From the NCBI RefSeq assembly GCF_000016545.1, contig NC_009437.1:2816501-2880500 (forward strand): a stretch of DNA of 64,000 bases, in the 5' to 3' direction. This document shows positions 15,879 through 24,887 of the stretch, in pieces. Position numbers and translations under genes: made by a program. The notes beneath the pieces were generated by a model, which searched no databases, had not been told where the DNA came from, and saw only the letters and a list, made by a program, of their open reading frames with translations. Position 1 is the stretch's first letter. Every line of letters starts with the position of its first letter. Source of the stretch: Caldicellulosiruptor saccharolyticus DSM 8903. Lineage in GTDB: Bacteria > Bacillota > Thermoanaerobacteria > Caldicellulosiruptorales > Caldicellulosiruptoraceae.

Positions 15879-17726
15879 TTATGTTGTTACATATTCCCAT
15901 TCAAAATCAAAGGGCGTTACTTGAATAAAAATCTTTTCGCGAGGGTTGATAATAATTCCCTGTCCCTGGGCAGCAGATGTTATAATCTCAACTGTGCGTT
16001 CTGATAGTCTGAAAAACTCTGCAATCTGCGCAGCCATGTCGCTCTCCTGCCGCATTAATATTTTGCTTGCGCACATGTTTATAATTGCTCTTCCTGTGTC
16101 ATTCTGCAAGAATTCAAGCAATGTCTGGGATGCTATCATCAAAGATATCTTATACTTTCGACCTTTACGTGAGATAAATTCAAGATACTCAGCTGAAGCC
16201 TGATATCTTGTAAACATCCATGCTTCATCGAATATTACAACTTTCTTCTGACCCTTCAGTTTAGCATTCGAGAACTTGTTCCATATCCAGCTGAGTATGT
16301 TTACAGAAGCGAAAAACTTCAAAAAGTTATCTCTTTCAAATTCCTTTAAGTCAAATGCAATTATTTTATCATCAGCATCAATTGTGGTCTGACAGTCAAA
16401 AAGTGACAAAGACCCTTCACCAACAAAAACCTCCATTGCTTTTGCCAAAGCCTGTGTTTCACTCTCTTTAAAAAGCTCCTCTCTTAGCTCAGAAAGTGTT
16501 GGAAGCTCTTTTTTGATTTTCCCAACAATAAGTCTTCCTTTTTCATCCGTCCTTGCTGAAGTGTAAAGGCTTTCCGGGTCAGAGGTTATACCTTTGTCAT
16601 AGTAAAGCTTTCTTACAATACGCTCAATTATTGCCATCTGAACACCATCAAGCCTTCTTCCAACATAATATTCGGATATGATGTTTAAAATAAACCTGAT
16701 ATCTGCAACTTTTGAGTTAAGGTCGATGAATCTTTTGCCCTCTTCCTCTTCGATTTCAACATCAAAGGGGTTAATACCAAGCTTTTCACCTGGTCTTATC
16801 CTAATGTACTTGCCGCCCAGCTTGTTTATTATCTTTTCATATTCACGTTCTGGGTCAAGTACGCATATGTTGTAGCCATACGCTGCCATCCTGCCAAGCA
16901 TGGTTTTCATTGTGGTTGATTTTCCTGCACCAGTAGTTCCGAAGATGGCCATGTGCGGATTTGGAAGGCTTCTGTCGAATTGATTGTAGAATACCGGACT
17001 GTTTGTTATTGCGTTGTAGCCAATGTAAAAACCCTCTTCATATGTTATATCTGTGTTGCCTACTGGGAAAAGGCAGGCTGTTGCTGATGTAGTCATGAGT
17101 CTAAACTTCTCGATATATTTTAGGTTCCTTGCGCCAAGCGGAAGGCAGGAGATATATCCTTTTGCTTGTTCAAAACTTAAGCATCTCATGTTAAGTCCGA
17201 GTGACTCAGCAAACTTTGTTATTCTAATACAGTTTTCACGCAGCTGTTCAAGGCTCTTGCTGTATACCACTATGAACACCTGAGCCATAAGGATTTTCTC
17301 AATGCCTCTTTGAAGGGAGGCACGCAGAGCGTCGTACCATTCTATTTGTGCCAAAAGCTTATAATCAGGTTCTCCTCTTTGCAGCATTGCGTTTGACTTC
17401 ATTTCATTTATCCGTCTTGTGATATCCCGTATTGCCTGACCGGTATCTCTTGGCTCTATAAACACAGATATTGCTATCTCGCCTTTGTCAAGAAGACTGT
17501 CAAAAAAGCCAACATACATCTCAGACGGATAATCTATATCAAGTACATAAACCCTGCAATAATTCTCTGCGCCAAGGTAGATATAATCCGCTTCTTCGTG
17601 GAAAGTGTCAGGCAAGATGAGTTCATAAATATCTGGCGCAAACTCAAACATGTTATTTTCCTGCTGTTGCTGAACTGTATTCGACTTTGTTTGTTGCTTC
17701 ATGACTGTCCTCTTTATTATCTTCAT
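15879..17726 (-). CDS. virB4: VirB4/TrsE-type conjugation ATPase
   Basis: 615 residues from the first ATG, or 607 from a second ATG at 17702 that has GAGGA 5 nt upstream. Residues 30-190 form the VirB4 N-domain. Walker A is GTTGAGKS at 263-270 and Walker B VVIFDEAW at 496-503. VirB4 powers pilus and channel assembly. The start lies inside the end of the upstream gene (50-74 nt overlap), implying translational coupling. The order PrgI, VirB4-N-like, VirB4, VirB6 is that of Gram-positive ICE transfer modules. Confidence 0.93.
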   Translation of the reverse strand: MKIIKRTVMKQQTKSNTVQQQQENNMFEFAPDIYELILPDTFHEEADYIYLGAENYCRVYVLDIDYPSEMYVGFFDSLLDKGEIAISVFIEPRDTGQAIRDITRRINEMKSNAMLQRGEPDYKLLAQIEWYDALRASLQRGIEKILMAQVFIVVYSKSLEQLRENCIRITKFAESLGLNMRCLSFEQAKGYISCLPLGARNLKYIEKFRLMTTSATACLFPVGNTDITYEEGFYIGYNAITNSPVFYNQFDRSLPNPHMAIFGTTGAGKSTTMKTMLGRMAAYGYNICVLDPEREYEKIINKLGGKYIRIRPGEKLGINPFDVEIEEEEGKRFIDLNSKVADIRFILNIISEYYVGRRLDGVQMAIIERIVRKLYYDKGITSDPESLYTSARTDEKGRLIVGKIKKELPTLSELREELFKESETQALAKAMEVFVGEGSLSLFDCQTTIDADDKIIAFDLKEFERDNFLKFFASVNILSWIWNKFSNAKLKGQKKVVIFDEAWMFTRYQASAEYLEFISRKGRKYKISLMIASQTLLEFLQNDTGRAIINMCASKILMRQESDMAAQIAEFFRLSERTVEIITSAAQGQGIIINPREKIFIQVTPFDFEWEYVTT

Positions 17727-18471
17727 GAACCACTATCCCCTTTCCAGTAAGTATAGTGGAAAGCGCACCGCTTTCAATTGCTTTTTTTACAAGCAGTGTG
17801 CTGTCTCTTCTTAGGATGTCTCTAAAAAGCTGTAGAACGCTGTTTCTGTCGAGCTGAAACACTTTTATTGACGCACGCTTGAATAGTTGAAACAGCTTTT
17901 TAGCTTCTAATTCAAGCCTGTCAATTGCTATGTCCTGTCTTTGATCTGCTACCGACAAAATGATGTAGTTTTTCCTGACAAAAAACTCACTGCCTGTTCT
18001 GAGCCTTTCAAGTCTGTCCTTTAAAGCTTTCGTATACATTTTAATTTGCTCTGTTGTGTCTATGTTATTAATAACATTGTCAAGTATCTCGATATATGCT
18101 GCTGTGTCTACTCTCTGGACTGTTGTAAAAAGCTGAACTGGAATGTCTATTGTTCGTGCAATTGTGATTAAATCATTTTCAAAAAGCTGTTGTTCTGAGT
18201 CAGAAAGCAAAACAAAGTCAGGTGTGGAGAAATAGAATATTCTTGAGTATGTGTTGCCTTCAATACAAACAGTTCCATCTTCAAGTATATTTGTGATGTT
18301 AAATAAGCTTTTTAAACTTGTCTTTTTGTTGTTCTTTTCTTTGTGATTTTTAGTAGACGTTGTCTTGTTGAATGAATGTTCTGTAGTGTCTTTTTTAGTT
18401 TGAATGTAGATTACAAGTATAGCACCAATGCCCGCAAGGAGAATAAAAAGCATTACGAATATCAGCCACAT
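17653..18471 (-). CDS. Membrane-anchored VirB4-N-domain-like conjugation protein
   Basis: A 272-residue protein with one N-terminal membrane span (residues 1-25), a Lys/Thr/Asn-rich linker, and a soluble domain from 50 on. The block SLFNITNILEDGTVCIEGNTY and the following helices resemble the N-terminal domain of VirB4/TrsE proteins, but no ATPase part follows. Its ATG overlaps the PrgI stop by one base (TAATG). It may be a scaffold between PrgI and VirB4, possibly arising from duplication of the VirB4 N-domain. That reading is inferred from position and pattern. Confidence 0.7.
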   Translation of the reverse strand: MWLIFVMLFILLAGIGAILVIYIQTKKDTTEHSFNKTTSTKNHKEKNNKKTSLKSLFNITNILEDGTVCIEGNTYSRIFYFSTPDFVLLSDSEQQLFENDLITIARTIDIPVQLFTTVQRVDTAAYIEILDNVINNIDTTEQIKMYTKALKDRLERLRTGSEFFVRKNYIILSVADQRQDIAIDRLELEAKKLFQLFKRASIKVFQLDRNSVLQLFRDILRRDSTLLVKKAIESGALSTILTGKGIVVHEDNKEDSHEATNKVEYSSATAGK

Positions 18472-18761
18472 TATTTTGCCCTCCTGTACAGAAAAGTTCG
18501 CTGTCTTGTATAGAAAGCTATTATTCGCCTGAAGTATTTGGTGAGAGTGTCGCCTCTTATCTTTATAAATGCAAGTGCAAGTCCCAAAAGTGAGGTTATT
18601 GGAACAAGGGTTACAAACAAAATAAGCGACCTTGAAAAAAGAGCAAGAACTACTGGGAAGGCAACAAAACAGCCAATGATTAGAAATTGCCGCAAAGTCA
18701 AGACCCCAAAGAAAATTCTGTCTTCAAACTCCCTCTCAAAAGGAACCTGGAATGTTCGCAC
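18471..18761 (-). CDS. PrgI-family (VirB3-like) conjugation membrane protein
   Basis: 96 residues, with a GTG start preceded by GGGGGAAA. The N-terminal MRTFQVPFEREFEDRIFFGVL is the classic PrgI opening. Two hydrophobic helices follow (about 24-62), then a basic tail. PrgI/VirB3 proteins are inner-membrane partners of VirB4. A hairpin just upstream (18807-18832) may lower transcription from the pilin-like gene into this operon. Confidence 0.88.
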   Translation of the reverse strand: MRTFQVPFEREFEDRIFFGVLTLRQFLIIGCFVAFPVVLALFSRSLILFVTLVPITSLLGLALAFIKIRGDTLTKYFRRIIAFYTRQRTFLYRRAK

Positions 18762-18806
18762 AAAACTTTCCCCCTTTTTGTGAAGCTTGAAAAAAGAAAG
18801 CGAAAA

Positions 18807-18832
18807 GGGCTGTCCAAAACTCTGAACAGCCC
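18807..18832 (-). terminator. Attenuator or weak terminator between pilin-like gene and prgI
   Basis: On the minus strand GGGCTGTTCAGAG, TTTT and GGACAGCCC form a GC-rich hairpin followed by TTTTC. It would allow high pilin and lower channel expression by partial read-through. Confidence 0.6.
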
Positions 18833-18859
18833 GCTTCAGCTTATATTCTTAGATTAGTT

Positions 18860-19252
18860 TTATTTGATCGAACCTATTTTTCCCACAAGCCAGTATAAAA
18901 AGCCACCCACTGTCAGTATCAGGCAAAGACCTATTGCTCCAATGAGTTTCCATGAGAAGTTTGACATAACTTCTGACCTCTCACGTGCATCTTTGGCTGT
19001 CATGATTTTTGCAAAAAACCATACAGCAATTACAGTAAGCCCGACAAGACCAGCTATTGCAGCAATCGGTGCAACAACATTTTGTATAAACTGTCCTGCT
19101 ACCTCAGCAGGGTCCTTTTGCTGCGAAATTCCTGCACTTTGAAAGAAAGTCGTTGTTGAATCTTTGTTATTATTGTTGCTGTTTGCCAAAACTGGCACTG
19201 CGTAAAGCATAGCCATTAAGGTGTACATTATGCTTATTAATTTCTTCTTCAC
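18860..19252 (-). CDS. VirB2/TrbC-like pilin or channel subunit
   Basis: 130 residues with a GTG start after AAAGGAGGTG. A signal peptide (1-23, cleaved after PVLAN) is followed by a polar Asn/Ser/Gln segment, then two membrane helices (about 60-85 and 103-122) separated by a basic loop (KDARERSE). This is the VirB2/TrbC layout. It is first in the secretion block together with the 94-residue membrane protein upstream. Confidence 0.7.
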   Translation of the reverse strand: MKKKLISIMYTLMAMLYAVPVLANSNNNNKDSTTTFFQSAGISQQKDPAEVAGQFIQNVVAPIAAIAGLVGLTVIAVWFFAKIMTAKDARERSEVMSNFSWKLIGAIGLCLILTVGGFLYWLVGKIGSIK

Positions 19253-19274
19253 TGTTTTTCACCTCCTTTCAATC

Positions 19275-19559
19275 CTATTTTTTGAAGCTGTAGAAAAGTG
19301 AAATGAAAGAAGGACCAAAAATTCTTATTAACCATGCTACAAAAATTCCTGTAAATATTCTTTTTGCTGTTTTAATGAATGCGTCAGAATGTGTGGGAAT
19401 TCCAATCATCAGACAAATAGCAGCAACTATTAGAAAAATTGCAGAGAGTGGTTTTAACCAGTTGTCAAGGTAGACAAAAAATGTGTAAAAAAACTTACCT
19501 GCTTTGTCCGCAAACTGCTCAGGGCTCACAGGCGGAAAAAGCTTCTGCAATTCTTCCAT
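19275..19559 (-). CDS. Small two-span membrane protein of the conjugation module
   Basis: 94 residues from the ATG at 19559, with AGGTAGGTG 6 nt upstream; a GTG at 19568 is the alternative. The N-terminus is polar (MEELQKLFPPVSPEQFA), followed by hydrophobic segments at about 38-57 and 70-88. It has no signal peptide. It lies 22 nt upstream of the pilin-like gene and may be a second VirB2-like or chaperone subunit. I cannot name the family. Confidence 0.65.
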   Translation of the reverse strand: MEELQKLFPPVSPEQFADKAGKFFYTFFVYLDNWLKPLSAIFLIVAAICLMIGIPTHSDAFIKTAKRIFTGIFVAWLIRIFGPSFISLFYSFKK

Positions 19560-19612
19560 ATCAATCACCTACCTTTTTTTTTGTTGTTTTATGTTAAAAT
19601 GCATATAGCAAT

Positions 19613-19882
19613 TTACAATCTATTTTGTTTTTTCCACCAGCACCTTTCATATTCGTTTTTTATAACCGATACAACAATGACTCCGCCTTCATATTCGTAT
19701 GTGATTGCTATAGCATCATTGTATCTAATTGCTTTTTCTGTGTATGCTCCTCTATTCCTTTTTGCTATCACCTTACCAAGGTATACAATCTTCAATATCA
19801 TATTCATTGCCTCATCATCCGAACACCTTTCTATCCTTTCCTGATACCTTTCTATTGCATGTCTTGTTATTCTTATGTTCAT
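19613..19882 (-). CDS. Small DUF4258-like protein
   Basis: 89 residues from the ATG at 19882, which has AAGGAAGTG upstream. It begins MNIRITRHAIERYQERIE; a His-Ala-x-x-R-x-x-x-R motif and the downstream beta strands (AIAITYEYEGGVIVVSVI) recall DUF4258, a fold shared with RelE-type toxins. No antitoxin partner is visible next to it. It starts the leftward conjugation operon downstream of the HTH gene. Confidence 0.6.
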   Translation of the reverse strand: MNIRITRHAIERYQERIERCSDDEAMNMILKIVYLGKVIAKRNRGAYTEKAIRYNDAIAITYEYEGGVIVVSVIKNEYERCWWKKQNRL

Positions 19883-19997
19883 GCTGAGCACTTCCTTGGT
19901 TGTAATTGTTGTTATATATAACATAATTTGTTATTCAAAAAGACGTAATACTCCCACCAGTCCCTTGCAAAAGGGTTTAGTAAAACTGGGAATATTT

Positions 19998-20630
19998 TTA
20001 AGCCATTGCTTGCTGTGCTGCTGTTATATCTGTTCTACCTTTTCTTGTTCTGCCTGCAAAGTTTGGAGATTTGATTATTTTGGGAAAACATGCTGGCACA
20101 AGTGCACCGTCAACTTCATCAGCACGGACATATTTGCCGCCACCAACATATTTGTATAGTCTTGCAAAAGTTTCAAAGGGCAGATACTGACGCCATGACC
20201 AGTGCCTATCCTCAAAAGATAAATATTTTGCGTCTTTATACTGTTGCATGGATACGATTGCGTCAAGGTAAGCGTGATTCTCTTTTACCCAGTCCCATAT
20301 GTTTGACTCTGAAATTATGCCTCTGTCAAGCAATTCTGCTAATTCTTTTTTCAGCAGCTCAGCTCTCTTTTGCAGTCTTTTATTCCTTATGTAGTTTTTA
20401 ATGTATTCTATTTTTCTTCTTCTAGACTCCTGTTTTCTTCTCTCTCTTTCTTTTTCAAATGCTTCAATATCTATCAAACCATATTTGTTAAGATAGTTGT
20501 AAATTGTCTGTCTTGAAATTCCAATTTTTTTTGCTACGTCTTTTACTGTCATTTCTTTTTCAAAAAAGTAGTATTTAATTTTCTCTGCAGTTTCCATTTT
20601 TTTGAGTTCTCTTTTTCCTATTTTTTTCAT
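19998..20630 (-). CDS. Helix-turn-helix protein, possible ICE regulator
   Basis: 210 residues, with GAAGGAGG before the ATG. Residues 20-50 hold a resolvase/Hin-type helix-turn-helix (TVKDVAKKIGISRQTIYNYL). A long charged coiled-coil follows (about 55-105, rich in Lys/Arg/Glu), then a C-terminal domain with SFEDRHWSWRQYLPFETFARL. The gene is divergent from the integrase across a 56-bp gap, the usual place for a regulator of excision and transfer. The regulatory role is inferred. Confidence 0.7.
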   Translation of the reverse strand: MKKIGKRELKKMETAEKIKYYFFEKEMTVKDVAKKIGISRQTIYNYLNKYGLIDIEAFEKERERRKQESRRRKIEYIKNYIRNKRLQKRAELLKKELAELLDRGIISESNIWDWVKENHAYLDAIVSMQQYKDAKYLSFEDRHWSWRQYLPFETFARLYKYVGGGKYVRADEVDGALVPACFPKIIKSPNFAGRTRKGRTDITAAQQAMA

Positions 20631-20686
20631 AGCTTTTGCCTCCTTCTAAGTTTTGGTTTATAATTAACCCCGAAGGGGGTATAGCC

Positions 20687-21685
20687 ATGAGTGTTGAACA
20701 ACTTAATCAACTTAACATTGAAGAATTGATAATAACTCTTGAAAATGTTTTAAAAATCCTTAAACAGTATTCTAAAGTTTCGAATTCATCTATTACTTTT
20801 AAAGAGTTTGTTGATTACTGGTTTGAAGCTTATGCAAGCACGGCTGTTAAACCTTCAACACAAAAAAGATACAGACAACTTCTAAAGCCAGCACTTAGGG
20901 CGATTGGTAACAAACCTTTAAATAAAGTAAAGCCACTGGATATTCAAAACATCTATATTGCTCTTGCAGGAACACAATCAAACTGCACAATTTTGAAACT
21001 GCACAGGCTTTTACATGAAATTTTTAAACATGCTCAAATGTGGGAATATATTAGCGACAATCCTGTGAAAAAGGTTGTACCACCAACGCCTGAGAAAAAA
21101 GTATTCGATGTCTGGGATGTTGAAACTGCAAAAAGGTTTTTAGAGATTATCAAAGATGAACCTATCTATTATCCTGCTCTCATTGCTCTGCACACAGGGA
21201 TGCGAGCAGGCGAAATACTTTCTCTTAAATGGTGCGATGTTAACTTTGAAACGCGGGTAATTAGTATTGTTAAGTCAGAACGCAAAAACAGGGGTTTAAA
21301 AACGGTCAATCTGAAAACTAAAACTTCAAAACGTGCAGTGTATATGAATGATATTCTCTACAAGGAACTAAAAAATCTATATGAAATCACCAAGCCAAAG
21401 CCTGATGATTTTGTATGCCCAAGACTTCCTACTGGAAACCTGACTGTTAACTATTTATCCAGAAAGTTTAAAAAGCTTGTTAAAAAACATAATTTTCCTC
21501 TCATAAGGTTCCATGATTTAAGGCACACCTTTGCGACACTTATGCTTTCTCTGGGGGTCAACACTAAAATTGTTGCTGAGATTTTAGGGCACAGCGACAT
21601 CAAACTCACAGCTGATACATACTCTCATGTTCTGCCTACTATGCAGGAAGAAGCGATGAAGGAATTTGTTAAGCTTTGGAAATAA
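20687..21685 (+). CDS. int: Tyrosine recombinase, ICE integrase
   Basis: 332 residues from the ATG at 20687, preceded by GAAGGGGG. Residues 36-115 form the SAM-like core-binding domain. The catalytic set is R173 (TGMRAGE), a Lys near 212, H276-x-x-R279 (HDLRHTF), H302 (LGHSD) and the nucleophile Y312 (TYSHV). All are present, so the enzyme looks active. It is the only rightward gene of the ICE apart from IS material and ends about 44 nt before the att site. It would integrate the element into the 3' end of tRNA-Arg(CCU). Confidence 0.95.
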   Translation: MSVEQLNQLNIEELIITLENVLKILKQYSKVSNSSITFKEFVDYWFEAYASTAVKPSTQKRYRQLLKPALRAIGNKPLNKVKPLDIQNIYIALAGTQSNCTILKLHRLLHEIFKHAQMWEYISDNPVKKVVPPTPEKKVFDVWDVETAKRFLEIIKDEPIYYPALIALHTGMRAGEILSLKWCDVNFETRVISIVKSERKNRGLKTVNLKTKTSKRAVYMNDILYKELKNLYEITKPKPDDFVCPRLPTGNLTVNYLSRKFKKLVKKHNFPLIRFHDLRHTFATLMLSLGVNTKIVAEILGHSDIKLTADTYSHVLPTMQEEAMKEFVKLWK

Positions 21686-21728
21686 AAATTTAAGATTTGA
21701 GGTTTGAGGTGTAACTTCCGACCTGATT

Positions 21729-21777
21729 GTGGTTTCCTAAACCATGTGCCGGAGGTTCGAGTCCTCTCGGGCGCACC
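21729..21777 (+). other. ICE attachment site: 3' half of tRNA-Arg(CCU)
   Basis: The 49 bases from the anticodon arm (GGTTTCCTAAACC, anticodon CCT) through the T-arm (GGAGGTTCGAGTCCTC) to the acceptor strand and CCA match a tRNA-Arg 3' half. The preceding bases do not form a D-arm or a complementary acceptor strand, so this is not a complete tRNA gene. Such a fragment beside an integrase is the duplicated core left by ICE integration; the whole tRNA gene should lie at the left end, on the same strand. Confidence 0.88.
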
Positions 21778-21819
21778 ATTTTAAAAAGGAAAATCAGTAA
21801 CCAATAATAGAAAAGAATA

Positions 21820-21870
21820 AAAAACCTGTGCTGCGAAAGTAGAAAAAGCTTAACTTAAGCACAGGTTTTT
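21820..21870. terminator. Bidirectional terminator
   Basis: AAAAACCTGTGCT at 21820-21832 pairs with AGCACAGGTTTTT at 21858-21870 over 13 bp. It separates the ICE junction from the leftward defence operon and would serve the tRNA-Arg gene before integration. Confidence 0.8.
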
Positions 21871-21914
21871 TGTTTTTCTAACATTTTTCACAAAAGACTT
21901 TCAAAAGTTTAACT

Positions 21915-22589
21915 TTATATATTAAGCAGATATCCATTCTTCTTAAGCCACTCTTCATGCTTTTTATAGTCAGGCATAAGCATCTTTACCTTTGTCCAAA
22001 AAGCCTTGCCATGATTTTTCTCTTCAAGATGGACAAGCTCATGTACAATCACATAGTCTATTACAGACAGCGGTGCCATAATAAGCCGCCAAGAAAAGTT
22101 CAAGTTACCCTTTGCAGAACAAGAACCCCATCTTCTCTGTGCATTTGTTATATTTACTTTGTTGTATTTAAAATCTCTTTTTTGAGCCCACCAGTTTACT
22201 CTCTCAAGAATCTTCTCATAGGCAGCTTTTTTATACCAATCTATGAATACATTCTTTGCTTCTGGCAAAGCACTTCTTGAGAGATAAAATCCATTTTCGA
22301 ATTTGAGAGGGACATCTTGGTTTTCCACTATGTGCAGTTTATAATACCTGCCAAGGTATAAAAATCCCTCTCCGCTGACAAATTCTTTTGGCAAGACTTT
22401 GAGATCTCTCGCTTCTATCTCTTTCTTTCTCTTGTCAATCCACTTTCTATGTTTTTGAATAACATCCCATATTGTTTTTTCATCCACATTGATCGGAGCT
22501 TTGACTATGAGTGTGCTATTTTCTGTTATTTGCAAAGCTATGGTTTTTCTATTTGAGCGGATTATTTTTTCAATTTTAATGTCAACCAT
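21915..22589 (-). CDS. YgjP-like metallopeptidase (M48/SprT-type)
   Basis: 224 residues from the ATG at 22589, with AGGAAGTG upstream and a 4-nt gap to the hsdR stop. The zinc motif HELVH at about 183-187 with a third ligand H193 (EEKNHGKAFW) and the RRWGSCS block are diagnostic of the YgjP/DUF45 family. These proteins are frequent companions of type I restriction operons; their substrate is unknown. It is the last gene of the operon. Confidence 0.85.
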   Translation of the reverse strand: MVDIKIEKIIRSNRKTIALQITENSTLIVKAPINVDEKTIWDVIQKHRKWIDKRKKEIEARDLKVLPKEFVSGEGFLYLGRYYKLHIVENQDVPLKFENGFYLSRSALPEAKNVFIDWYKKAAYEKILERVNWWAQKRDFKYNKVNITNAQRRWGSCSAKGNLNFSWRLIMAPLSVIDYVIVHELVHLEEKNHGKAFWTKVKMLMPDYKKHEEWLKKNGYLLNI

Positions 22590-22593
22590 AATA

Positions 22594-24882
22594 TCACTTC
22601 CTAAAATGATGATAAGCAAGTTCTAAAAGTCTTTGAGCTATTTCATTTCTCTTGTTGAATATATTTTGACCGGAAGAATTAGAGATATATACTGCAGTTT
22701 CAGTTTTAACTCCATCATGGTCGTCTTCATACATAGCAGGCGAGATTTTTTCAAGCAAGTGCGAAATTATATAGGATTTCAACTTTCTTTGTTTTGTTCC
22801 ACTTTCCCAAAAATCAACAGCTTGAACCTCTCTGCTTATTAATTCTACCAAATCTCTTGTTGTGCTAACAAGAAAATCTATTTCGCTCTCAGAAAGTTCA
22901 CTTACAGGTTTTTTCCCAAATATTTGGTCTTTTAGTAACCCAAAAAACGGCATTTCTTTCTTAGGGTCAAGCCCATAAGTTTGTTCTGCTTCTCTCCCTT
23001 TTTTCAACTCTTCTCTTAATTTTTCTAATTCAATACATTGAGCATCCCAATTTTCTTTGTATTCTTGAAGTAACCTCTTTAGTCTATCTGAAAACCTCTC
23101 ATAAAGTTCTGGATCTTCTTCCCAATGCTCATCAATATACTCCATTATCGCATGCTGAAGCTCTTGAGCTTTTGCCTTGTTTGATTTTCTGTGAAGTTTT
23201 TCAAGGAATTTGTCTTCAAAAAGTGGAGTAGGTGGTATTTTGGGATCTATTCCCTGAGAGATCAGGTATTCTTCCACAATTTCTCTTATCTTATTGCTTG
23301 CATCTTTTATACTCAGCTTGTCATCTCTGTATCTATTTCGAGCGGATTCTTTTATGAAGGCAAGAATTTTCAGGTCAGTAAGGTATTTTAGTGCTGCAGG
23401 GTCAGGAAGAACCTCGTCCATACAACGGTTAAACCATCTCACAAGAGTTATAAATTCATTTCTGACCTGCTCATCAACAAGAATGTCAATACATTCATCT
23501 ACATTCTGGCGCCAGTTTCTAATGCCATATTTTTCAAAAAACTCTTCAATAAGATTGTGAACATACTTTAGCTCATCAATGCTTTTTGCTTTGTTCTTTA
23601 CAACCTCTGAAATTTCCTCAATATCTTCATCTGCGTAAATAGCCAGTGCCTCTTTTAAATGTTTTAAAACACCTACATAATCTACAACAAAACCACATGA
23701 CTTATTTTTATAAACTCTGTTTACTCTTGCAATAGCTTGTAGCAAGTTATGTCCTTTTATCACATTATCAAGATACATAACCTGCTCAACAGGTGCATCA
23801 AAACCAGTTATTAGCATATTTTGAACAACCAAAATACCAACATTGCCGCTGATACCATTTTCATCCACTTTGTCAAATGGAAGTTTAAAACTTTTGATTA
23901 TCCTTTCGTGCTCATTTGGGTCAGTATAAGGACGATACTCAGGTGGGTCATTCTGAGCTCCTGAAATAACCACACCAACCTCTAACTTTTTCAATGTTTC
24001 TAAATCTATTTTTGAATTATTTTCTTTTTCCAATTCAGAAATCTTTTCTTTGAGAGCCTCTTCAAGTGCTTTTTTATATCTTATTGCAGCAAGACGTGAC
24101 ACTGTAACAACTTGAGCTTTAAATCCATTTGGGAATATATGAGTTATATAGTGCTCTATCATATCTCTGGCTTTGTCGCGGATTACCTCTTCAGCTTCAA
24201 GATATGCTCTCCATGTGAATCTTCCCATTATCATTCTTTTTGTATCTTTATCAGCGTCTTTGAAAACATCTTCAAACTTTGCATTTGCTGCCTCTTCGTC
24301 TGAAAGCTCTGCGCTATGGACTCTTCCTTCATATACAATCTCAACAGTCACACCATCTTCAACTGCCTGCTTTATGCTGTACTTGTCTATGTAATCGCCA
24401 AATGTCATCTCGGTCTTTTCTATAGGTGTACCTGTAAATGCTATTTTTGTTGCATTTGGAAGAGCTTTTCTTAAATTTGCACCCAGCAGTTTGTATTGTG
24501 TTCTGTGTGCTTCATCTATCATTATTAGAATATTAGGTGATGTATTGAGGACAGGAAATTCTCCTTTTAATTCCCTCTCTTGAAATTTATGAACCATAGC
24601 CATGACAAGTTCGGGTGTGTCAGTTTTTAAAAGTTCTTTAAGTTCCTGAATGCTTCTTGCTAACTTAACAGTAAATCCAACACTTCTTGATGTTTCATTT
24701 AACTGCTTTTCAAGATCTCTTCTATCTGTGACAAAAACAATTTTATAGTTTCCAAATTCAGGATTGTGATAAAGCTCTCGAACCATAAACATCATTGTCA
24801 AAGATTTACCGGAGCCTTGTGTATGCCAAACAATTCCTCCTCTTTCGGTTGGTGTTTTGCCTTCTTTTATCCTTTTTATCAT
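22594..24882 (-). pseudogene. hsdR: Type I restriction subunit HsdR, C-terminal fragment
   Basis: This 762-residue open frame holds the motor and C-terminal parts of HsdR: Walker A QGSGKS at about 22-27, an MIDEAHRTQ DEAD-box motif, a TGTP motif, and the QAIARVNR motif VI. The natural protein continues upstream in another frame: a conserved DKVVARYQQF segment is readable just before this start. One base appears to be missing near 24937-24942. With the N-terminal fragment the protein would have about 1069 residues, normal for HsdR. Confidence 0.85.
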
Positions 24883-24887
24883 CTTCT

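Larger units (their letters stand above)
1..21777. mobile_element. Integrative conjugative element, right-hand part
   Basis: A tyrosine recombinase sits next to a duplicated 3' half of a tRNA-Arg gene, and the DNA to its left carries type IV secretion genes (VirB2-like, PrgI, VirB4, VirB6, VirD4), a ParM/ParR-type partition pair, a RusA-like protein and many unknown leftward genes. That is the usual layout of a tRNA-integrated ICE. The left end, the intact tRNA gene and probably the relaxase lie before base 1. The right edge follows from the tRNA copy; the extent to the left is inferred from gene content. Confidence 0.8.

Noticed and set aside
20660-20686. CCCCGAAGGGGG before int as an operator
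   Set aside because: The near-palindrome is too short, and the GGGGG part serves as the ribosome site.
21729-21777. Considered as a complete tRNA gene
   Set aside because: No D-arm and no 5' acceptor strand precede it; only the 3' half is present.
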